This document shows positions 37,522 to 46,805 of a DNA stretch of 53,510 nt, piece after piece. The position numbers were made by a program, and so were the translations under genes. Source of the stretch: an uncultured bacterium (GTDB taxonomy: Bacteria > Bacillota > Clostridia > Oscillospirales > Acutalibacteraceae); contig CAJMOH010000016.1 of assembly GCA_905215055.1 (NCBI GenBank), forward strand, positions 1 through 53,510, read 5' to 3'. The notes beneath the pieces are model-generated. The model was given only the letters and a program-made list of their open reading frames with translations. It ran no database searches and was not told the origin of the DNA. The first letter of the stretch is position 1, and every line of letters starts with the position of its first letter.

Positions 37522-38919
37522 TTATCCCAGCATCCGAAAGCTTTTCCACGCCCCGCTCTTATACCGGAACAGCAGAATCACCGCCTTGATGCACCAGTCA
37601 CCGGCCATGGCCAGGGCAATGCCGATAACGCCCAGATTCAGCCACACGCCCAGCAGAATAGACAGGGCCACCCGCACCACAATGGTGGAAAACAGGGAGA
37701 TGTACATGGTAAATTTTACATCTCCCGCCGCCCGCAGGCCGTTGGAGAAGGGTCCGGAGATGGGGAAGGCCACGGCGTTGAACAGGTTGTGAATGACCAC
37801 CAGCCAGAACACCAGGCTTTTGGCCTGGGGAGAGAGGTCGTAAAACAGCAGCATGACCGGGGTGGCAAGGAGAACCAGAGCGTTCCACAGAATGGAGATC
37901 ACAAGGGTCAGCCGGGTCAGCTTTTTCATATAGTAGTCCGCGGCCTCCGGATCGTTGGCGCCCATGCACTGGCCCACCACGGTGATAAAGGCCGGACCCA
38001 GGGCGGACCCCGCCAGCGCCGCCAGGGACCAAATGCTCTGGGCCACGCCGTTGGCGGCGATCTGCACGGTGCCGAACATGGCGGTAATGGAGCTTAACGC
38101 CACCTTCGCCAGCTGAAACAGGCCGTTCTCGATGGAGTTGGGTACGGCAATGCCCAGCAGCCGCCGGATCATGCCGCTGTTCCAGGCAAGCAGGTTCCTC
38201 CACAGCAGGGTGACCTGGTTCCTTTTGGAAAAGCACAGGGCGGTGATGACCACGGCGGCAAAGGCCCGGGAAATGGTGGAGGGCCAGGCCACGCCCGCCA
38301 CCCCCGCGTGAAGGACGAAGATGCCAATGGCGTTGCCCGCCACGTTGATCACGTTCATCAGCAGGGAAATGTTCATGGTCACCTTTGTCTTGTTCATGCT
38401 GCGGTACAGGGCGGCGCCGGCGTTGTACAGGGCCAGGGCCGGGTAGGAGTAGGCCGAGATCCGCAGGTAGATCACGCTGGCGTCCATAACGTCCGCCTCC
38501 ACCTGGCCGAAGAGCAGCCCCAGCAGGGGCCGGTTCCACACCAGGGTACCCGCCATGCACACCAGAGAGAACAGCAGGGACAGCAGGTACAGCTGTCCCG
38601 CGGCCAGGCCGCTGTTTTGGGGATCCTTGCTGCCCAGGTACTGGCTGACCACCACGGCCCCTCCCGAGGCCAATGCCGTGAACAGAAAAATGAAAAAGGT
38701 GTTCAGCATATTCACCAGACTGACCCCGGATACAGCGGCCTCTCCCGCGTAGGAGACCATCAGGGTGTCGGCAATGCCCACCAGCATGGCCAGCAGCTGC
38801 TCCACAAACAGGGGGGCGATCAAGGCCCGCAGGTCCCGGTTTGTAAAGAGCTGCCGCTCCGGGGGAACAGAGGCCTTTGGCTCGGCAATCCGCTTCCACA
38901 GGGCTGTCAGCGCTTCCAT
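37522..38919 (-). CDS. MATE-family efflux transporter
   Basis: 465 residues, twelve predicted membrane helices in two homologous halves. MATE motifs include the N-terminal LVGIADTLMVSYAGEAAVSGVS and the second-half NSIENGLFQLAKVALSSI (two quoted fragments). Cation-coupled export of drugs or metabolites. Start ATG with AAAGGATG upstream; the frame extends further left but over the promoter. Monocistronic. Confidence 0.93.
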   Translation of the reverse strand: MEALTALWKRIAEPKASVPPERQLFTNRDLRALIAPLFVEQLLAMLVGIADTLMVSYAGEAAVSGVSLVNMLNTFFIFLFTALASGGAVVVSQYLGSKDPQNSGLAAGQLYLLSLLFSLVCMAGTLVWNRPLLGLLFGQVEADVMDASVIYLRISAYSYPALALYNAGAALYRSMNKTKVTMNISLLMNVINVAGNAIGIFVLHAGVAGVAWPSTISRAFAAVVITALCFSKRNQVTLLWRNLLAWNSGMIRRLLGIAVPNSIENGLFQLAKVALSSITAMFGTVQIAANGVAQSIWSLAALAGSALGPAFITVVGQCMGANDPEAADYYMKKLTRLTLVISILWNALVLLATPVMLLFYDLSPQAKSLVFWLVVIHNLFNAVAFPISGPFSNGLRAAGDVKFTMYISLFSTIVVRVALSILLGVWLNLGVIGIALAMAGDWCIKAVILLFRYKSGAWKSFRMLG

Positions 38920-38953
38920 GAGGATCCATCCTTTCAAGGTGTTTCTGCCAGCC

Positions 38954-38983
38954 AGTATAGCAGGCGGCTGGGAAAAAGTCCAA
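38954..38983 (-). promoter_or_regulatory. promoter of the MATE gene
   Basis: Minus strand TTGGAC, 18 bp, TATACT (CTGC before the -10). The gap 38920-39317 holds this promoter, the divergent ATPase promoter and its leader. Confidence 0.65.
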
Positions 38984-39093
38984 TAGTTAAAGTTTATAGG
39001 CGGCATGTCTGAAAGCTATGGGTTTCGGCTGAAAAAGTGAAAATGAATTTATTGTAAATTTCATGGGTTTGCGATGGTAATTTTTAGAGGACC

Positions 39094-39102
39094 TGCTATA
39101 AT
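39094..39102 (+). promoter_or_regulatory. extended -10 promoter of the P-type ATPase
   Basis: TGCTATAAT, a perfect extended -10; no good -35 at 17 bp. The start would be near 39109. Confidence 0.6.
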
Positions 39103-39108
39103 AAAGGC

Positions 39109-39317
39109 AGATTTCAAAAGGGAGGTAGTTTGATTGACACCCCAGCCCACTTGTGTCCCAGAGTAGGCCGGCTTTGCCGCGCCCGCTCTGGGACTGTTTC
39201 TGCGCGAAAGGTGAAAAAGCGGCGGGAGACCGGGTCCTTTCCGGCGGGAACAGAACCCCTGGCGAAAGGTCCCGCCCTCCCCAAAACACAGGACAAAACG
39301 AATTGGAGGTATCTACT
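39109..39317 (+). other. long structured leader of the P-type ATPase with possible leader peptide
   Basis: About 209 bases, GC-rich. Visible pairings are CCCAGAG/CTCTGGG (39159-39210 region), CTGTTTC with GGAACAG enclosing GAAAGG/CCTTTC, and GGGAGG at the 5' end with CCTCCC near the 3' end, which could close the whole leader. GGGAGG also acts as a possible ribosome site for a 63-codon frame (TTG 39130) that runs open to a TGA overlapping the ATPase TTG start. It does not match a riboswitch class I can name. Confidence 0.4.
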
Positions 39318-41951
39318 TTGACCGCCCACAACACTCCCCAAGAGGCCCTTTTACAAGAGCTTTCCGTCACAGCGGAGGCCGGGCTTTCCAGCCAGGAGGC
39401 CCAGCGGCGCCTTGCCGAGTATGGGGAAAACAAGCTGGCAGAGAAAAAGAAAAAAACCAATTTTCAGCGCTTTTTAGAGCAGTTTCAGGATGTGATGATC
39501 CTCATCCTGCTGCTGGCGGCGGTGGTAAGCTTTGTGGTGGCCTGCTTTGGCCATGATCCCATGGAGTTTTTCGAGCCGGTGCTGATCCTGCTTATCGTGG
39601 TTCTAAACGCCGTGCTGGGCATGGTGCAGGAGTCCAAGGCGGAAAAGGCCCTGGACGCCCTGAAGAACATGTCCGCCCCTCACGCCCGGGTGCTTCGGGA
39701 CGGAAGGGAGCAGGTGATTGACGCGGCCCAGCTGGTGCCGGGCGACATCATTCGCCTGGAGGCCGGGGACTTTATCCCCGCCGATGCCCGGCTTTTGAAA
39801 AGTGCCGGTCTGAAAAGCGAGGAGTCGGCCCTCACCGGCGAAAGCGTTCCCTCGGAGAAGGATGCCGCCGCCCAGGTGGAGGAAAAGGCCCCTCTGGGGG
39901 ACCGGAGCAACATGGTGTTTTCCGGGTGCAGCGTCACCTACGGCACAGCCACAGCGGTGGTTACCGGCACCGGCATGAACACGGAGATGGGCAAAATTGC
40001 CGGTTTGCTGGAGGGGGAAAAGGAAACCCAGACTCCCTTGCAGCAGAAGCTGGCTCAGCTGGGCAAGTATCTGGGCTTTGTGGCCCTGGCCGCCTGCGGG
40101 GTGATCTTTGTGGTGGGGCTGATTAACGGCATCCCCGTGCTGGAGATCTTCATGACGGCGGTTTCCCTGGCGGTGTCCGCCATTCCCGAGGGCCTGCCCG
40201 CCATTGTCACCATCGTGCTGGCCATTGGCGTGCAGCGGATGGTGCGGAAAAACGCCCTGATCCGCCGCCTGCCCGCGGTGGAAACCCTGGGCAGCGCCTC
40301 GGTGATCTGCTCGGATAAAACAGGCACCCTGACCCAAAACCGCATGACCCTGGTAAAGCTCTGGGTAAACGGAGAGCCGGAACTTGAGACGGTTTCCGCC
40401 TCCAACACCCCGGCCGCCCGCAGGCTGCTGCAATACGGCGCCCTGTGCTGCGACGGCTCGGTGGTGTACAAGGAGGACGGCACCGAGCAGCATATCGGCG
40501 ACCCCACCGAGACCTCTATTCTGGTGGCGGCCCACAAAAACGGCATGGAGCAGGATGAGCTGAACCGGCAGTATCCCCGGCTGGCGGAGCTGCCCTTTGA
40601 CTCTGACCGGAAGCTGATGACCTCTGTCAACCAGATCGATGGGAAGATTGTGGCCATTGTCAAGGGAGCCTTCGACGTGATGGCCGCCCGGTGCGTCTCC
40701 GGAGACCTGGAAGCCGCCAAGGAGAAAAACGACGAGATGAGCCGGGGCGCCCTGCGGGTGCTGGCGGTGGGATATAAGGTCTTGGACAAGGCGCCGGAAA
40801 ACCCCGCCAGCCAGGAGCTGGAAAACGGACTGACCCTTTTGGGCCTGGTGGGCATGATTGACCCGCCCCGTCCCGAGGCCAAGGCCGCGGTTGCCACCTG
40901 CCGCCAGGCGGGCATCAAGCCGGTGATGATCACCGGCGACCATGTGGTGACAGCCTCCGCCATCGCCAAGGAGCTGGGCATTTTGGGTGAGGATGACAAG
41001 GCCATCACCGGCGCCCAGCTGGATGCCATGACCGACCAGGAACTGGACCGGGAGGTGGAGCGCATTTCCGTGTATGCCCGTGTCTCCCCGGAAAATAAGA
41101 TCCGCATTGTCAAGGCCTGGCAGCGCAAGGGCCAGGTGGTGTCCATGACCGGCGACGGCGTCAACGACGCCCCGGCCCTGAAAGCGGCTGACATTGGCTG
41201 CGCCATGGGCATCACCGGCACGGACGTGGCCAAGGGCGCCGCAGACATGACCCTCACCGACGACAACTTCGCCACCATTGTGGACGCTGTTCGGGAAGGC
41301 CGGGGCATCTACGCCAATATCAAGAAGGTGGTGGGCTTCCTGCTGGGGACCAACATCGGCGAGGTGCTTACCGTGTTCTTCGCCATGCTTCTGTGGCACA
41401 AGACGCCCCTGCTGTCCATGCAGCTTTTGTGGATCAATCTGGTGACGGATAGCCTGCCGGCCATCTCTCTGGGCATGGAGGCTGTGGAGAGCGACGTGAT
41501 GGACCACAAGCCCAAGCCCAAGGACGAGGGAATCTTTGCCCACGGCCTGGGGGTGCAGGTGGTGCTTCAGGGCTGCATGTTCGCCGTTTTAACGCTCATC
41601 GCCTTTGTGCTGGGGGAGCGCTGGGGCGGCAGCCTGGAGGCGGGGCAGACCATGGCCTTTATGGTGCTGGCCTTGACCCAGATTGTGCAGGCCTTCAACA
41701 TGCGCAGCGAGCACTCACTGTTTGCCATTGGTCCCTTCTCCAACAGGAAATTAAACGGCGCGGCTTTGCTGAGCCTGGCCCTGGTGTGTCTGGTGCTGTT
41801 TACGCCGGTGGGCATCGCCTTTGGCATGGTCATCCTTCCCGGCTGGCTGTATCTGGCGGGCCTGGGACTGATCCTGGTTCCCCTGGTGGTGATGGAGCTG
41901 GCCAAGGCGGTGGGCCTGGTGAAAAAGCGCCACGGCAAGGGAGCTTGTTAA
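39318..41951 (+). CDS. P-type Ca2+-transporting ATPase (P2A)
   Basis: 877 residues. Phosphorylation motif CSDKTGTLTQN, TGES, GDGVNDAPAL hinge and the helix-4 motif IPEGLP typical of SERCA-like and bacterial Ca2+ pumps. N-terminal cation-ATPase domain and a four-helix C-terminal domain are complete. Translation probably begins at TTG 39318, with GGAGGT seven bases upstream; no ATG fits, and an in-frame extension upstream runs through the structured leader. Exports Ca2+ (or Mn2+) from the cytoplasm. The long leader suggests ion-dependent control. Confidence 0.93.
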   Translation: MTAHNTPQEALLQELSVTAEAGLSSQEAQRRLAEYGENKLAEKKKKTNFQRFLEQFQDVMILILLLAAVVSFVVACFGHDPMEFFEPVLILLIVVLNAVLGMVQESKAEKALDALKNMSAPHARVLRDGREQVIDAAQLVPGDIIRLEAGDFIPADARLLKSAGLKSEESALTGESVPSEKDAAAQVEEKAPLGDRSNMVFSGCSVTYGTATAVVTGTGMNTEMGKIAGLLEGEKETQTPLQQKLAQLGKYLGFVALAACGVIFVVGLINGIPVLEIFMTAVSLAVSAIPEGLPAIVTIVLAIGVQRMVRKNALIRRLPAVETLGSASVICSDKTGTLTQNRMTLVKLWVNGEPELETVSASNTPAARRLLQYGALCCDGSVVYKEDGTEQHIGDPTETSILVAAHKNGMEQDELNRQYPRLAELPFDSDRKLMTSVNQIDGKIVAIVKGAFDVMAARCVSGDLEAAKEKNDEMSRGALRVLAVGYKVLDKAPENPASQELENGLTLLGLVGMIDPPRPEAKAAVATCRQAGIKPVMITGDHVVTASAIAKELGILGEDDKAITGAQLDAMTDQELDREVERISVYARVSPENKIRIVKAWQRKGQVVSMTGDGVNDAPALKAADIGCAMGITGTDVAKGAADMTLTDDNFATIVDAVREGRGIYANIKKVVGFLLGTNIGEVLTVFFAMLLWHKTPLLSMQLLWINLVTDSLPAISLGMEAVESDVMDHKPKPKDEGIFAHGLGVQVVLQGCMFAVLTLIAFVLGERWGGSLEAGQTMAFMVLALTQIVQAFNMRSEHSLFAIGPFSNRKLNGAALLSLALVCLVLFTPVGIAFGMVILPGWLYLAGLGLILVPLVVMELAKAVGLVKKRHGKGAC

Positions 41952-41973
41952 AAATACTGTGAAAACGTTTCCC

Positions 41974-42004
41974 GGGACGGCTGCGGCCGTCCCTTTCCTT
42001 TTTT
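41974..42004 (+). terminator. terminator of the P-type ATPase gene
   Basis: GGGACGGC-TGCG-GCCGTCCC followed by TTTCCTTTTTT. A cre-like palindrome (TGAAAACGTTTCCC) lies just before the stem. Confidence 0.85.
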
Positions 42005-42052
42005 GAGGAAGAGGCGAAGGCGGTTTTTCAAAGGGTTTTTTTAGAAGATGTC

Positions 42053-42081
42053 TTTACAAATTTGAAGGAGGCTGATACAAT
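42053..42081 (+). promoter_or_regulatory. promoter of the GH2 gene
   Basis: TTTACA, 17 bp, TACAAT. The leader of about 135 bases contains a GC-rich hairpin (CCCCGGCC ... GGAAC/GTTCC ... GGGCCGGGG, 42132-42166) and a small ATG frame at 42117 with a GGGAGGAGGAG site. Confidence 0.6.
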
Positions 42082-42222
42082 TTTTATGGAGTTTCTTTCG
42101 TGGGAGGAGGAGTGCCATGCTCCCCCAGAGTCCCCGGCCGGCGGAACAGGGGTTCCGGGGCCGGGGGCGGCAATCACCCGGGGCAAATGGTTCCCGGAAC
42201 AACAGAATAGGAGGCATACAAC

Positions 42223-44610
42223 ATGAAAGAACAGCTGATTTTGGACAACTGGACCTTTTTCCCAGGCAGGCCCAGCCGGTTCGCGGCGCCGGAAAAAATT
42301 GCCGTGGAGCTGCCCCATGATATGCAGATTGGGCTGCCTCAAACGCCGGAGGCCACCTCTGCGTCCGGGTATTTCCCCGGATGCGTGGGTACCTACGAGC
42401 GGCTTTTGGACATCCCCCAGGAGTGGGAGGGAGAACGGGTTTTTCTGGCCTTTGACGGCGTCTATATGCACGCCACCGTTTCCCTGAACGGCAGCCGGAT
42501 CGACTTTCATCCCTACGGGTACAGCCCCTTTTGCGTGGAGATTACCCGCCGGGTGCTGTTTGGCCAGCCCAACCGGCTGGAGGTGGTGGCCGACAGCTCG
42601 GAGGCGCCCAACTGCCGGTGGTACGCCGGCGCGGGAATTTACCGGGATGTAAAGCTTCTGCACGGGCCGCTGGTGCGGATTCAGCACAGGGGCATTTTCC
42701 TGCAAACGGAGAGCATCGACGGGGACACCGCCACGGTTGCGGCCCAGGTGCAGGTGGTCAACGACACCGCGCTGCCCTTCCACGGCCATGTGGATTTGAC
42801 CCTTGCCGGCCCGGACGGGGAGGAGACCCGCGCCAGGACCTCCCTGTGGGTGGAGCCTGGAGAGGAGGCCCTTGCCCGCCTGCGGTTTGTGGTGGAAAAG
42901 GCCCAGGTGTGGGATCTGGACACCCCCTCTCTCTACACGGCCCAGGCCGCGCTGACGGCAAAGGGCAGCCAGGAAATTTTGGACACCGCCAGCACCACCT
43001 TTGGCATCCGCACGGTGGCGGTGGATGCGGTTCACGGCCTGCGGATCAACGGGAAAACCGTCAAGCTGAAGGGCGGCTGCGTGCATCATGTCACCAGTCC
43101 TCTGGGCGCGGCGGATTTTGACGACCAGACCCGCCGGGTGCTGAAGGCCCACAAGGAGGCCGGATACAACGCTCTGCGGATGGCCCACAACCCGCCGTCG
43201 GAGCGGTTTTTGGACCTGTGCGACCAGCTTGGTATCTTCATCATGGACGAGGCCTTTGACGGCTGGCACGCGGAAAAAACGCCCCACGGCTATCACAAGT
43301 CCTTTGACGACTGGTGGGAGCGGGACCTGGAGGCCTTTCTGCGCCGGGACCGGAACCACCCCAGCGTAATCCTATGGTCCGTGGGCAACGAGGTCTTTGA
43401 GCAGGCCGGCACCGGCGACGGCTATCTGGTGGCCCAGCGGCTGGCGGAGAAGGCCCGCTCTCTGGACAGCTCCCGGCCGGTGCTGCTGACCCTGTGTACC
43501 CTGTGGACCGGTCTGGACGACCAGGACATGGAAGAGCAGCGGCGACGCCAGGCGGAAGGCGGCTTAAAGCAGAACCAGGACTCTGGCTACACCTATGAGA
43601 TCTGGGCCGACCGCACCGAGAGCATGGCGGCTCCCTTGGACGTGGTGGGCTACAACTATCTGGACGACCGTTACCTGGCGGACCATGAGCAGTTCCCTCA
43701 CCGGGTGATCTGCGGCACTGAGTCCTTCCCCATGAACATCGACAAGGTGTGGGAGCTGGTGGAGGCCTGCGACTATGTGATCGGCGACTTCACCTGGACC
43801 TCTGCCGACTACATCGGCGAGGCCGGCATTGGCGAGGCCGCCTATGTGGAGCCGGGCCAGTCCCACCAGAGCCGCGCCTATCCCTGGAAGCTGGCCTACG
43901 ACTCTGACTGGGACATTTTGAATCAGCCCCGGCCCCAGCTGGCTTATCGGAGAATTGTCTGGGGCTCTCAGGAGACCTACCTTGCCGTGCGTCCTCCCGA
44001 AAATTACGGCAAGGAGGAGATTTTAAGCAACTGGGCCTGGCCCCAGGTGTGGAACAGCTGGACCTACCCCGGCGATGAGGGCAAGCCCATCCAGATTGAC
44101 GTGTACTCTCCCGGCGACAGCGTGGAGCTGTTTGTCAACGGGAAGTCCCTGGGAATGGCAAAAACAGACCGCTTTACGGCAAAGTTTGAGACGGTCTATC
44201 AGCCCGGCGTCATCGAGGCTGTCAGCTATCGGGAGGGCGCGGAGCTTTCCCGGGACAGGCTGGAGACCGCCGGAGAGCCGGTAAGGCTGGTGCTGCGCCC
44301 AGAGAGCCTTCAGGCCAAGGCGGATGGACAGTCCCTGCTGTTTGTGCTGGTGGAGTTTGAGGACAGCCAGGGGCGGCGGGTGCCTGGGGTGCGGCGGGAG
44401 CTGACAGCCCAGGTGGAGGGTGCGGCCCAGCTGCTGAGCTTTGCCTCCGCCAATCCCATTACCGACGAAAACTACGAAAGCGGCCGCATCACCAGCTTTG
44501 ACGGCCGGGCCATGGCCGTTCTCCGCACGGGCCATGAGACAGGCGACGCCAGGCTGATAATCTCCTGCCAGGGCCTGGACAGCGTGGACCAGACCTTTGC
44601 CATCGTGTAA
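42223..44610 (+). CDS. glycoside hydrolase family 2 (beta-galactosidase/glucuronidase type)
   Basis: 795 residues. N-terminal sugar-binding jelly roll (about 1-150), Ig-like domain (about 150-265), TIM barrel with acid/base E390 in HPSVILWSVGNE and nucleophile E500 in VICGTESFP, then C-terminal Ig-like domains including a DUF4982-type region (SNWAWPQVWNSW, SVELFVNGKSLG). No signal peptide, so intracellular. TAGGAGG precedes the ATG. The family does not fix the sugar; beta-galactoside, beta-glucuronide, beta-mannoside or arabinoside are all possible. A GH43 gene follows with its own promoter. Confidence 0.93.
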   Translation: MKEQLILDNWTFFPGRPSRFAAPEKIAVELPHDMQIGLPQTPEATSASGYFPGCVGTYERLLDIPQEWEGERVFLAFDGVYMHATVSLNGSRIDFHPYGYSPFCVEITRRVLFGQPNRLEVVADSSEAPNCRWYAGAGIYRDVKLLHGPLVRIQHRGIFLQTESIDGDTATVAAQVQVVNDTALPFHGHVDLTLAGPDGEETRARTSLWVEPGEEALARLRFVVEKAQVWDLDTPSLYTAQAALTAKGSQEILDTASTTFGIRTVAVDAVHGLRINGKTVKLKGGCVHHVTSPLGAADFDDQTRRVLKAHKEAGYNALRMAHNPPSERFLDLCDQLGIFIMDEAFDGWHAEKTPHGYHKSFDDWWERDLEAFLRRDRNHPSVILWSVGNEVFEQAGTGDGYLVAQRLAEKARSLDSSRPVLLTLCTLWTGLDDQDMEEQRRRQAEGGLKQNQDSGYTYEIWADRTESMAAPLDVVGYNYLDDRYLADHEQFPHRVICGTESFPMNIDKVWELVEACDYVIGDFTWTSADYIGEAGIGEAAYVEPGQSHQSRAYPWKLAYDSDWDILNQPRPQLAYRRIVWGSQETYLAVRPPENYGKEEILSNWAWPQVWNSWTYPGDEGKPIQIDVYSPGDSVELFVNGKSLGMAKTDRFTAKFETVYQPGVIEAVSYREGAELSRDRLETAGEPVRLVLRPESLQAKADGQSLLFVLVEFEDSQGRRVPGVRRELTAQVEGAAQLLSFASANPITDENYESGRITSFDGRAMAVLRTGHETGDARLIISCQGLDSVDQTFAIV

Positions 44611-44656
44611 AGTTTGCCCGCCAAGGCCTGAGAAAAGGGAATTTGCGTTTTTTTCA

Positions 44657-44693
44657 GGGCGCGGAGCAACCACTTTTGCGTTGTTCCGCGCCC
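44657..44693. repeat. large hairpin between the GH2 and GH43 genes
   Basis: Fourteen-bp stem GGGCGCGGAGCAAC/GTTGTTCCGCGCCC (one G:U) with a nine-base loop. AAGGGAAT and ATTCCCTT further out can extend it. There is no U-tract right after the stem, so it may protect the GH2 mRNA 3' end. The 323-bp gap otherwise holds only the GH43 promoter and leader. Confidence 0.65.
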
Positions 44694-44772
44694 AATATTC
44701 CCTTTGAAATTGGGCAATTCTTATAAAAATAGTGAAAAAAAGGAAGTCTTTATTCCCTTTTTCACGACAGTG

Positions 44773-44781
44773 TGCTATACT
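44773..44781 (+). promoter_or_regulatory. extended -10 promoter of the GH43 gene
   Basis: TGCTATACT with no good -35; start near 44788, leader about 145 bases. Confidence 0.5.
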
Positions 44782-44933
44782 GTTTTTGTTGGCCGCCGGA
44801 AGCCGGCTGCCCAAAAAAGCGCCGCCCCATGCCGTCCAATCCTGGGGGAGTTGTAGGGAAACAATGGGTTTCCATCCAGGGGGACGGGAAAAGCCGGGCG
44901 GGAAAACGATTTTTTCTTTTAAGGAGGAGACCT

Positions 44934-46748
44934 ATGGCACGTCAAACCTATTGCAATCCCCTGGATCTGTCCTACCGGTATCAGCACTTCCGCCAGGGCG
45001 CCTTCAGTTGCCGGGAGGGGGCCGACCCCACTCTGGCGCTGTTTCGGGGTACCTACTATCTGTTTGTCTCCATGTCGGCGGGCTTTTGGCACAGTCAGGA
45101 CCTGGTAAACTGGGAGTTCCACCCGGACCCCGCCCTCCAGGCCTATGACTATGCCCCCGACGTGCGGGAGATTGACGGGTATCTGTACTTTTCCGCCAGC
45201 CGCCGCCAGTCCCCCAGCCCCATTCTTCGCAGCGCCGACCCCCTGACCCAGCCCTTTGAGGAGGTGGCCGCTCCCTTCCCCTTCTGGGACCCAGATCTGT
45301 TTTTGGACGACGACGGCAGGCTGTACTTCTTCTGGGGCTGCACCAACACCGACCCCATCTGGGGCGTGGAGCTGGACCGGCAGACCCTGGAGCCCATCGG
45401 GGAAAGGAAGGCCCTGTTCGCTGGGGACCCGGAACGTCTGGGCTACGAGCGGCCCGGGGAAAACGGCGTGGTGGACAAAGAGGGCAGCGCCATGTACCAG
45501 ATGTTTGTCCCCTATGTGGACCCGGTGACAAAGGAGCTGAACCTGCCCGCGGACGCCCCCCTGCCTGACGGCATGACGCCGGAGGCGGCCAAGAGGCTGT
45601 TCCATTCCATCGGCCAGCCCTTTATCGAAGGGGCCTTTATGACAAAGCACAACGGCCGGTATTATTTGCAGTACGCCTGCCCCGGCACGGAGTACAACAC
45701 CTATGCCGACGGCGTCTATGTGGCGGAGGCTCCCCTGGGACCCTACACCTTGCAAAAAGAAAATCCGTTCTCCGCGGTACCCGGCGGTTTTATCACCGGC
45801 GCGGGCCACGGCAGCACTATCGCCGACAAGTACGGCAACTATTGGCACGCGGCCACCATGCGGATCAGCGTCAACCACAACTTCGAGCGCCGGGTGGGTC
45901 TGTTTCCCGCGGGCTTTGACAAGGACGGTGTGCTGTTCTGCAACCAGAGCTTCGCCTGCTATCCCCGGAAGGTGCCCCAGGGCAGGTTTGACCCCTGGGC
46001 CTTGGAGCCGGAGTGGATGCTGCTCAGCTATGGAAAAGAGGCCTTTGCCTCCTCCACCGAGGAGGGCAGCAGCCCGGCCCTGGCGGTGGATGAGAGCTGC
46101 CGCACCTGGTGGAGCGCCGGTTCTGCCCAGCCCGGAGAGTGGCTGGCGGTGGACCTGGGCCGGATCCAGGACGTTCGGGCCATCCAGGTCAACGCGGCGG
46201 ACCAGGGCCTGAAGCTGGACATTCCCGAGGAAAAGTACGGCGGCGAGCGCCGGGAGCGCTACATCGAGGTGGAGCCGCAGATCTCTCATTACACCCTGGA
46301 GGCCAGCGCCGACGGCCAAACCTGGGAGACCTTGGAAGATGTGGAGCGGGAGTGCTCCAACGGTTACTATGAATTCCCCCAGGGGGTGCGGACCAGGTAT
46401 GTGCGGGTAGTGGGGGGACAGCTCCCCTATGGCCAGGCTCTGCGGATCAGCGGCCTGCGGGTGTTCGGCAACAGCGGCGGACAGCGTCCCGCCCCCGCCC
46501 AGGCCGCGGCCCGGCGGGTGGGACCGCTGGACGCCCTGGTTTCCTGGGAGCCTGTGGAAAACGCCCAGGGCTGCAATGTGGTCTACGGCAAAAGCCCGGA
46601 CAAGCTCTATCACAGCTGGCTGGTTTACAGCGATTGCCAGGTGAACCTTTCCACCCTGATCGCCGGCCAGTCCTACACGGTGCGGGTGGACAGCTTTAAC
46701 GAAAACGGCGTCACCCCCGGCGTTCCCTTCACCTTGGAAGCGAAATAA
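44934..46748 (+). CDS. glycoside hydrolase family 43 with CBM32-like and fibronectin III domains
   Basis: 604 residues. A five-bladed GH43 propeller (about 1-350) has all three carboxylates: D31 in EGADPTLA, D119 in FWDPDLF and E232 in PFIEGAF. An F5/8 type C (discoidin) domain covers about 370-515 and a fibronectin type III domain about 520-604. GH43 enzymes are arabinofuranosidases, xylosidases or galactosidases. AAGGAGG precedes the ATG. No signal peptide or anchor despite carbohydrate-binding modules, which usually occur on secreted enzymes. Confidence 0.92.
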   Translation: MARQTYCNPLDLSYRYQHFRQGAFSCREGADPTLALFRGTYYLFVSMSAGFWHSQDLVNWEFHPDPALQAYDYAPDVREIDGYLYFSASRRQSPSPILRSADPLTQPFEEVAAPFPFWDPDLFLDDDGRLYFFWGCTNTDPIWGVELDRQTLEPIGERKALFAGDPERLGYERPGENGVVDKEGSAMYQMFVPYVDPVTKELNLPADAPLPDGMTPEAAKRLFHSIGQPFIEGAFMTKHNGRYYLQYACPGTEYNTYADGVYVAEAPLGPYTLQKENPFSAVPGGFITGAGHGSTIADKYGNYWHAATMRISVNHNFERRVGLFPAGFDKDGVLFCNQSFACYPRKVPQGRFDPWALEPEWMLLSYGKEAFASSTEEGSSPALAVDESCRTWWSAGSAQPGEWLAVDLGRIQDVRAIQVNAADQGLKLDIPEEKYGGERRERYIEVEPQISHYTLEASADGQTWETLEDVERECSNGYYEFPQGVRTRYVRVVGGQLPYGQALRISGLRVFGNSGGQRPAPAQAAARRVGPLDALVSWEPVENAQGCNVVYGKSPDKLYHSWLVYSDCQVNLSTLIAGQSYTVRVDSFNENGVTPGVPFTLEAK

Positions 46749-46757
46749 AAGGCTATC

Positions 46758-46800
46758 AAAAAAGCCCGTCCTCAGCTTTGCGGCTGGGGAAGGGCTTTTT
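46758..46800. terminator. bidirectional terminator between GH43 and glgB
   Basis: AAAAAAGCCC pairs with GGGCTTTTT, enclosing an inner CCTCAGC/GCTGGGG hairpin; the genes converge here. Confidence 0.85.
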
Positions 46801-46805
46801 GCCGG

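Noticed and set aside
39109..39317. yybP-ykoY (Mn2+) riboswitch before the P-type ATPase
   Set aside because: GGGAGGTAG resembles the 5' consensus only loosely, and the 3' AAGACC block is not found in place.
39603..41543. Very long antisense frame (about 646 codons) opposite the Ca2+ ATPase
   Set aside because: It is a GC-codon shadow: composition rich in His, Gly, Gln and Val, no family motifs, and the opposite strand encodes an unmistakable P-type ATPase.
41959..41972. cre site TGAAAACGTTTCCC controlling the GH2 gene
   Set aside because: It lies upstream of the ATPase terminator and more than 80 bp before the GH2 -35; position and one mismatch make a role doubtful.
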